Source: an uncultured Oscillospiraceae bacterium
GTDB taxonomy: Bacteria; Bacillota; Clostridia; Oscillospirales; Oscillospiraceae
Direction: 5' to 3'
Assembly: GCA_934572355.1 (NCBI GenBank)
Contig: CAKTKV010000057.1
Span: 1 to 9,210, forward strand
DNA: 9,210 nt
Position numbers and translations under genes: made by a program. Shown piece by piece: positions 6,239 through 9,210 of this stretch (position 1 is the first letter of the stretch; each line of letters starts with the position of its first letter). The notes under the pieces were generated by a model, which worked only from the letters and a program-made list of their open reading frames with translations, was not told the DNA's origin and made no database searches.

Positions 6239-7093
6239 ATGGCCAATATTCTGATCAAAATGGCGGAGATCAGGGATCTGACCCCGTCAGAGCGGCATGT
6301 TGTTGAATACATCCTTGACCATTACAAGGAAGTATGCAGCATGGGCATTGTGGAGCTCGGGGAAAAGACCTTTACCTCGACGACGACCGTGAAGCGTTTC
6401 TGCCGGAAGCTCGGCGTTGACAGCTATACGGATTTCCGTATGCTGCTGTCTGCCGCGCAGGATAACTACGCCCACCGCAGCAACATGAGCGGGACGCAGG
6501 CACCCGTCAGCCGGTATGATTCCGTGACGGAGATCCTCGAAAAGGTTTCCCAGCAGAACGCCCAGTCCATCCTCAAAACGCGCGAGATCATCGATGCGGA
6601 GGAGTTCAGCGCGGTCGTGGACAAAATGGCCGCGGCAAAGCGCATCGACTTTTACGGGGTCGGCCCGTCAAACGTCGTCGCGCGGGACGCGCAGCTCAAG
6701 TGCGTCCGCCTGAAGATACAGTCCACCGCACCGAGCGACAGAGTCTCCATGCTCACGAACGCCCAAGCCAATACCGAGGGCTGCCTTGCTTTCCTGATCT
6801 CCTACACCGGGGAGACGGAGGATATCATCGAGGTCGCGCAGACGCTGCGCCGCCTGCATGTGACGACCGTTGCGCTCACCTCGTCGACCAGCAACTCTCT
6901 TGCCAGCCAGTGCGACTATAAGCTGCGCGTGGACTCGAGCGAAAGCTGGGACAGGCTCGGCGGCATGTCGAGCAGGATATCCACCCTGAGCATTATCGAT
7001 GCGCTCTTCACCGCGCTGCTCAATACAAATTACGATCAGTACGTGCGCAACATGGCCGACACCTGCGTGGGCAACCGCGTCCGCGGGGAATAA
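6239..7093 (+). CDS. RpiR-family transcriptional regulator (HTH + SIS)
   Basis: This 284-residue regulator has the standard RpiR layout. An N-terminal helix-turn-helix domain covers about 1-77, with the typical LTPSERHVVEYILDHY helix (14-29) and recognition region GEKTFTSTTTVKRFCRKLGVDSYTDFR at about 41-67 (two halves of one motif). A linker is followed by a SIS domain from about 105: GVGPSN (140-145) is the first phosphosugar loop and FLISYTGETED (185-195) the second, with Ser188 and Thr190 able to contact phosphate. Such proteins bind a phosphosugar through SIS and control its catabolic operon. It starts 24 bases after HPr, with GAAGGGAG nine bases before the ATG, and closes the operon. It most likely controls its own operon, perhaps through the palindromes at 1460-1482. 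Whether it represses or activates is not visible. Confidence 0.92.
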   Translation: MANILIKMAEIRDLTPSERHVVEYILDHYKEVCSMGIVELGEKTFTSTTTVKRFCRKLGVDSYTDFRMLLSAAQDNYAHRSNMSGTQAPVSRYDSVTEILEKVSQQNAQSILKTREIIDAEEFSAVVDKMAAAKRIDFYGVGPSNVVARDAQLKCVRLKIQSTAPSDRVSMLTNAQANTEGCLAFLISYTGETEDIIEVAQTLRRLHVTTVALTSSTSNSLASQCDYKLRVDSSESWDRLGGMSSRISTLSIIDALFTALLNTNYDQYVRNMADTCVGNRVRGE

Positions 7094-7118
7094 AACATAA
7101 TTGAACATAATAAACTCC

Positions 7119-7150
7119 GAAGGAGCCGCGATATTTATCGCGGCTCCTTC
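7119..7150. terminator. Terminator between the RpiR gene and fucO
   Basis: A 14-bp stem (7119-7132 with 7137-7150) closes a 4-base loop. The rightward tail (CGGATTTGG) is a weak U-tract. The leftward side is AT-rich (minus strand GAGTTTATTATGTTCAATTATG). The convergent stops at 7093 and 7186 fit shared use. The stem is certain; its efficiency in either direction is not. Confidence 0.7.
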
Positions 7151-7185
7151 CGGATTTGGAGTATATTGCGTGGATAAACGGGCTA

Positions 7186-8334
7186 TCACATGAGGCTGTG
7201 GTAAAGGCCGATGATCTCTTCAACGCTGGTGTCGCGCGGGTTGCCGGGGCGGCATGCGTCGGCGTAAGCGCTCTCTGCGAGGAACTGCACGTCCTCTTCC
7301 TTGACGATGCCCTTGAGGTCAGCGGGGATGCCGACGTCGGCGGAGAGCTTCTTGACCGCGTCGATAGCGGCCTGACGGTACTGCTCCTGAGTCATCGCAT
7401 CAACGCCCTCAACGCCCATTGCCTTTGCAAGAGCCTTGTACTTCTCGCCGGAGTATTCCTTGTTGTACTCAAGGCCGGTCGGCAGAATGATCGCGCAGGC
7501 GACGCCGTGCGGGGTGTCATACAGCGCGGACAGGCCGTGCGCCATGCTGTGGACGATGCCGAGGCCGACATTGGAGAAGCCCATACCGGCGATATACTGG
7601 CCGAGTGCCATGCCCTTGCGCCCGTCGGGATCGTTGTTGACAGCGTCGCGCAGGTTGGAGGAGATGAGGCGGATCGCTTCGAGGTGGAACATGTCGCTCA
7701 TTTCCCATGCGCCCTTGGTGATAAGACCTTCAATGGCGTGGGTCAGCGCGTCCATACCGGTGGCGGCGGTGAGCGGCGCGGGCATGGTGGACATCATATC
7801 GGGGTCGACGACGGCAATCTCGGGGATGTCGTTAGTGTCAACGCAGACGAACTTGCGCTTCTTCTCAACATCGGTGATAACGTAGTTGATGGTGACTTCA
7901 GCCGCGGTGCCGGCGGTCGTCGGGACGGCGATGGTGAAGACGGCGTGCTTCTTGGTGGGGGCGACGCCCTCGAGGGAGCGGACGTCCGCAAACTCGGGGT
8001 TATTTATAATGACGCCGACAGCCTTTGCAGTGTCCATGATGGAGCCGCCGCCGACGGCGACGATGCAGTCAGCACCGGCGTCCTTGAAAGCCTGAACGCC
8101 GTTCTGGACGTTTTCAATGGTGGGGTTGGCCTTTATATCGGTGAAGAGAGCGTAATCAATACCGGCGGCCTTCATCGGGTCGAGGATCTTGTTGATCTCG
8201 CCGCTCTTGACAACGTGCTTGCCGGAGCAGACAAGAGCCTTCTTGAAGCCGCGGGCGGACAGCTCAGGGCCGATCTCCTTGACAGCGCCGGAGCCATGGT
8301 AGGAAACAGTGTTGAGGACTATACGATTGACCAT
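7186..8334 (-). CDS. fucO: FucO-like lactaldehyde reductase / iron-dependent alcohol dehydrogenase
   Basis: A 382-residue group III (iron-containing) dehydrogenase that closely tracks E. coli FucO. FucO reduces L-lactaldehyde to 1,2-propanediol with NADH. Shared blocks include NNPEFADVRSLEG (111-123), PTTAGTAAEVTINYVITD (138-155), KFVCVD and ALGQY-AGMGFSNVGLG (243-259). Metal ligands are Asp195 and His199 (GMDALTHAIEG), His262 (IVHSMAH) and His276 (YDTPHGVA). The nucleotide loop GGGS is at 95-98. The start at 8334 has GGAAGG seven bases upstream and matches FucO's N-terminus; an ATG at 8361 would add nine residues without a good site. One difference: the aspartate of the E. coli TDK segment is Gly38 here (SGK). 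No fucose or rhamnose genes are in the window, so the true aldehyde is uncertain. Confidence 0.9.
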   Translation of the reverse strand: MVNRIVLNTVSYHGSGAVKEIGPELSARGFKKALVCSGKHVVKSGEINKILDPMKAAGIDYALFTDIKANPTIENVQNGVQAFKDAGADCIVAVGGGSIMDTAKAVGVIINNPEFADVRSLEGVAPTKKHAVFTIAVPTTAGTAAEVTINYVITDVEKKRKFVCVDTNDIPEIAVVDPDMMSTMPAPLTAATGMDALTHAIEGLITKGAWEMSDMFHLEAIRLISSNLRDAVNNDPDGRKGMALGQYIAGMGFSNVGLGIVHSMAHGLSALYDTPHGVACAIILPTGLEYNKEYSGEKYKALAKAMGVEGVDAMTQEQYRQAAIDAVKKLSADVGIPADLKGIVKEEDVQFLAESAYADACRPGNPRDTSVEEIIGLYHSLM

Positions 8335-8341
8335 TGTGAAA

Positions 8342-8347
8342 CCTTCC
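8342..8347 (-). promoter_or_regulatory. Ribosome-binding site fixing the fucO start
   Basis: GGAAGG on the minus strand, seven bases before ATG 8334. It supports the shorter, FucO-like N-terminus. Confidence 0.7.
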
Positions 8348-8423
8348 TTTCGATTTACCACAATATAGTGTTGACTTCATTGAACGGTCTTATTCGGACA
8401 GACGAGCATACCGCATGGAAAGC

Positions 8424-8451
8424 TTGTCTATCTTTTAACTATGTGTATGAT
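8424..8451 (+). promoter_or_regulatory. Candidate rightward promoter overlapping the fucO -10
   Basis: TTGTCT (8424-8429), a 16-base spacer and TATGAT (8446-8451). Its -10 shares bases with the minus-strand TATCAT, the arrangement reported for bidirectional promoters. It would start a transcript near 8458 running toward the terminator at 8524. Confidence 0.4.
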
Positions 8452-8476
8452 AGCACTTTTTTCCTAGGAAATTCAA
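8447..8476 (-). promoter_or_regulatory. Likely fucO promoter with a palindrome in the spacer
   Basis: On the minus strand TTGAAT (8471-8476) is followed by an 18-base spacer and TATCAT (8447-8452). Transcription would start near 8440, giving a leader of about 105 bases before fucO. TTTCCTAGGAAA (8460-8471), a perfect 12-base palindrome, fills most of the spacer and could be an operator. Confidence 0.55.
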
Positions 8477-8550
8477 GAGCAAAGTGCATTTTCGGAGATT
8501 TGGTTAATCGGTACCCATAACCGAGCCGCAATGGGTTGCGGCTTTTGTAT
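8458..8550 (+). ncRNA. Candidate small RNA divergent from fucO
   Basis: A promoter-like motif ending at 8451 and a terminator at 8524-8550 bound about 93 bases with no convincing frame and no downstream rightward gene to serve. Within it TCGGT (8508-8512) can pair with ACCGA (8520-8524). ACCCAT (8513-8518) complements ATGGGT (8531-8536), which spans the terminator loop, so a pseudoknot or antiterminator fold is possible. This is an inference from position and pairing only; no known RNA family was recognised. Confidence 0.3.
8524..8550 (+). terminator. Orphan rightward rho-independent terminator
   Basis: AGCCGCAA (8524-8531) pairs perfectly with TTGCGGCT (8536-8543) around a 4-base loop, followed by TTTGTATAT. 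Only the plus-strand direction has the T-tail. No plus-strand gene lies between it and 7093, where a terminator already exists. Confidence 0.6.
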
Positions 8551-8641
8551 ATATTGACAGTTAATTAACAAAACGTTCATTATCTTAACAACAGCGGTTT
8601 ACCAAGAACGTTCAACTGTGCGCCGCTCATGGACAGAACGA
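8551..8641. other. Noncoding stretch with small repeats
   Basis: No gene is seen in this part of the 370-base gap between fucO and brnQ. It holds TTGACA (8554-8559, plus strand), the palindrome GTTAATTAAC (8560-8569) and two copies of AACGTTCA (8572-8579 and 8607-8614), 35 bases apart start to start. These could be regulator sites, but no consensus is recognised. Confidence 0.4.
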
Positions 8642-8700
8642 ATCGCCGCGGTACCTGCATAGGCACCGCGGCGATAGACTATTAAGTTTATAAAAACTTA
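8642..8700 (-). terminator. Probable brnQ terminator region (two hairpins)
   Basis: Downstream of the brnQ stop (minus strand) lies an AT-rich inverted repeat, TAAGTTT/AAACTTA (8683-8689 with 8694-8700). A GC-rich 11-bp stem (8642-8652 with 8665-8675) comes next, continued after one mismatch by three pairs. The tail beyond it (TCGTTCTG on the minus strand) is only weakly T-rich, so it may be an mRNA-end stabiliser as much as a terminator. Confidence 0.5.
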
Positions 8701-8704
8701 TGCG

Positions 8705-9210
8705 TTATGCGGCCTTAGCTTTTTTCTTGCTGATGAAGTGTACGGCAAGGCCGATGACCAGACCGAGGGCGGCGGGGCAGACCCAGCCGAGCCCGAGGTG
8801 CGCGAGCGGGAGATTTGCGCGCACAAAGTCGAGCACACCATTGAGGTGCAGGGCGCTGATGACATTGCCCTGCAGGCTTGCGCAGAGGTCATAGAGCGCG
8901 GCGAAGAAGGTAAAGCCAATGACCCAGCGGTAGACGCGCCTGTCATGCCCGAAGAACTTCCCGCAGAGGGAGAGGACAATGAGCACGATGGCCAGCGGAT
9001 ACAGGAACATCAGGACCGGCAGGGAATAGCTGATGATGTTGCTCAGGCCGAAGTTTGCAAAACCGAAGGCGACAACGCTGAAGATGATCGCCCATGCGCG
9101 GTAGCTCAGACCTTTGAACATACCGGCGAAAGTTTCGGCGCAGCTCGTGATAAGGCCGACGGAGGTCTTGAGGCAGGCGAGGGTGACGGTCGCGGCGAGG
9201 ACGATAAGCC
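8705..9210 (-). CDS. brnQ: BrnQ/LivCS-type branched-chain amino-acid carrier, C-terminal part
   Basis: The last 167 residues or so of a sodium-coupled branched-chain amino-acid carrier (LivCS family), cut by the right edge; the frame stays open to the window end, so the Met at 9121 is internal. Read from the edge, TLACLKTSVGLITSCAETF matches the family's T-C-L-K-T-x-x-GL-I-x-x-x-x-E-x-F segment. FGFANFGLSNIISYSLPVLMFLYPLAI is the equally typical following helix pair. Further membrane helices follow, and the protein ends in a short basic tail (SKKKAKAA). The role would be import of leucine, isoleucine or valine across the cytoplasmic membrane. It is encoded ahead of fucO on the same strand but 370 bases away, with hairpins between, so it is probably a separate transcript. 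Confidence 0.9.
   Translation of the reverse strand, partial: LIVLAATVTLACLKTSVGLITSCAETFAGMFKGLSYRAWAIIFSVVAFGFANFGLSNIISYSLPVLMFLYPLAIVLIVLSLCGKFFGHDRRVYRWVIGFTFFAALYDLCASLQGNVISALHLNGVLDFVRANLPLAHLGLGWVCPAALGLVIGLAVHFISKKKAKAA

Noticed and set aside
7156..8520. A 454-residue open frame on the plus strand across fucO
   Set aside because: It is in phase and antisense to fucO, which is strongly supported by metal ligands and FucO-specific blocks. It has no ribosome site, and the translation is rich in Gly, Asp and Val without motif.
8554..8680. TTGACA at 8554 with CATTAT 18 bases on, then a hairpin at 8642-8675, as a second rightward small RNA
   Set aside because: The -10 is poor, the hairpin lacks a T-run in the rightward direction, and the hairpin is better explained as the 3' end of brnQ.
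1..9210. Mobile elements, CRISPR arrays, tRNA or rRNA genes
   Set aside because: No transposase or integrase motifs, no regularly spaced repeats, and no recognisable tRNA or rRNA segments were seen on either strand.

Overview
The window reads as chromosome of a fairly GC-rich Clostridia-type Firmicute, possibly an Oscillospirales-like gut anaerobe. The evidence is strong AGGAGG-type ribosome sites a few bases before most starts, a mannose-family PTS with HPr, an RpiR regulator, a BrnQ-type carrier, an M3-type peptidase and an iron-dependent FucO-type dehydrogenase. The genus is a low-confidence guess from gene content and composition only.

Layout. (1) Positions 2-739 (+) are the C-terminal part of a zinc peptidase of the M3/oligoendopeptidase type, cut by the left window edge. 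It converges on a small membrane protein of unknown function (793-1377, -), and the two share a bidirectional terminator at 756-787. (2) Positions 1378-1582 are a divergent promoter region with a clear sigma-A promoter pointing right and two palindromes between the divergent promoters. (3) Positions 1583-7093 (+) are an eight-gene PTS operon: IIB, IIC, IID, a SIS-domain sugar-phosphate-binding protein, IIA, a membrane-anchored helical-repeat (TPR-like) protein of unknown function, an HPr paralogue and an RpiR regulator. A terminator follows at 7119-7150. (4) Positions 7186-8334 (-) are a FucO-like lactaldehyde/alcohol dehydrogenase. (5) Positions 8335-8704 are a 370-base noncoding region with overlapping divergent promoter motifs, an orphan rightward terminator and several inverted repeats. 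(6) Positions 8705-9210 (-) are the C-terminal part of a BrnQ-type branched-chain amino-acid carrier, cut by the right edge.

How the genes work together. Enzyme I, not in this window, would phosphorylate the HPr on His15. The phosphate would then pass to IIA His9, to IIB His12 and to the sugar entering through IIC/IID. The SIS protein and the SIS domain of the RpiR regulator are both built to bind sugar phosphates, so one probably acts on or buffers the imported product and the other reports its level. The substrate cannot be read from the sequence, and no kinase, aldolase or deacetylase is in the operon. The most unusual features are an HPr that keeps the catalytic His but lacks the regulatory Ser46, the unknown membrane-anchored protein tightly packed between IIA and HPr, a strongly structured gap before IIA, and a possible small RNA divergent from fucO.
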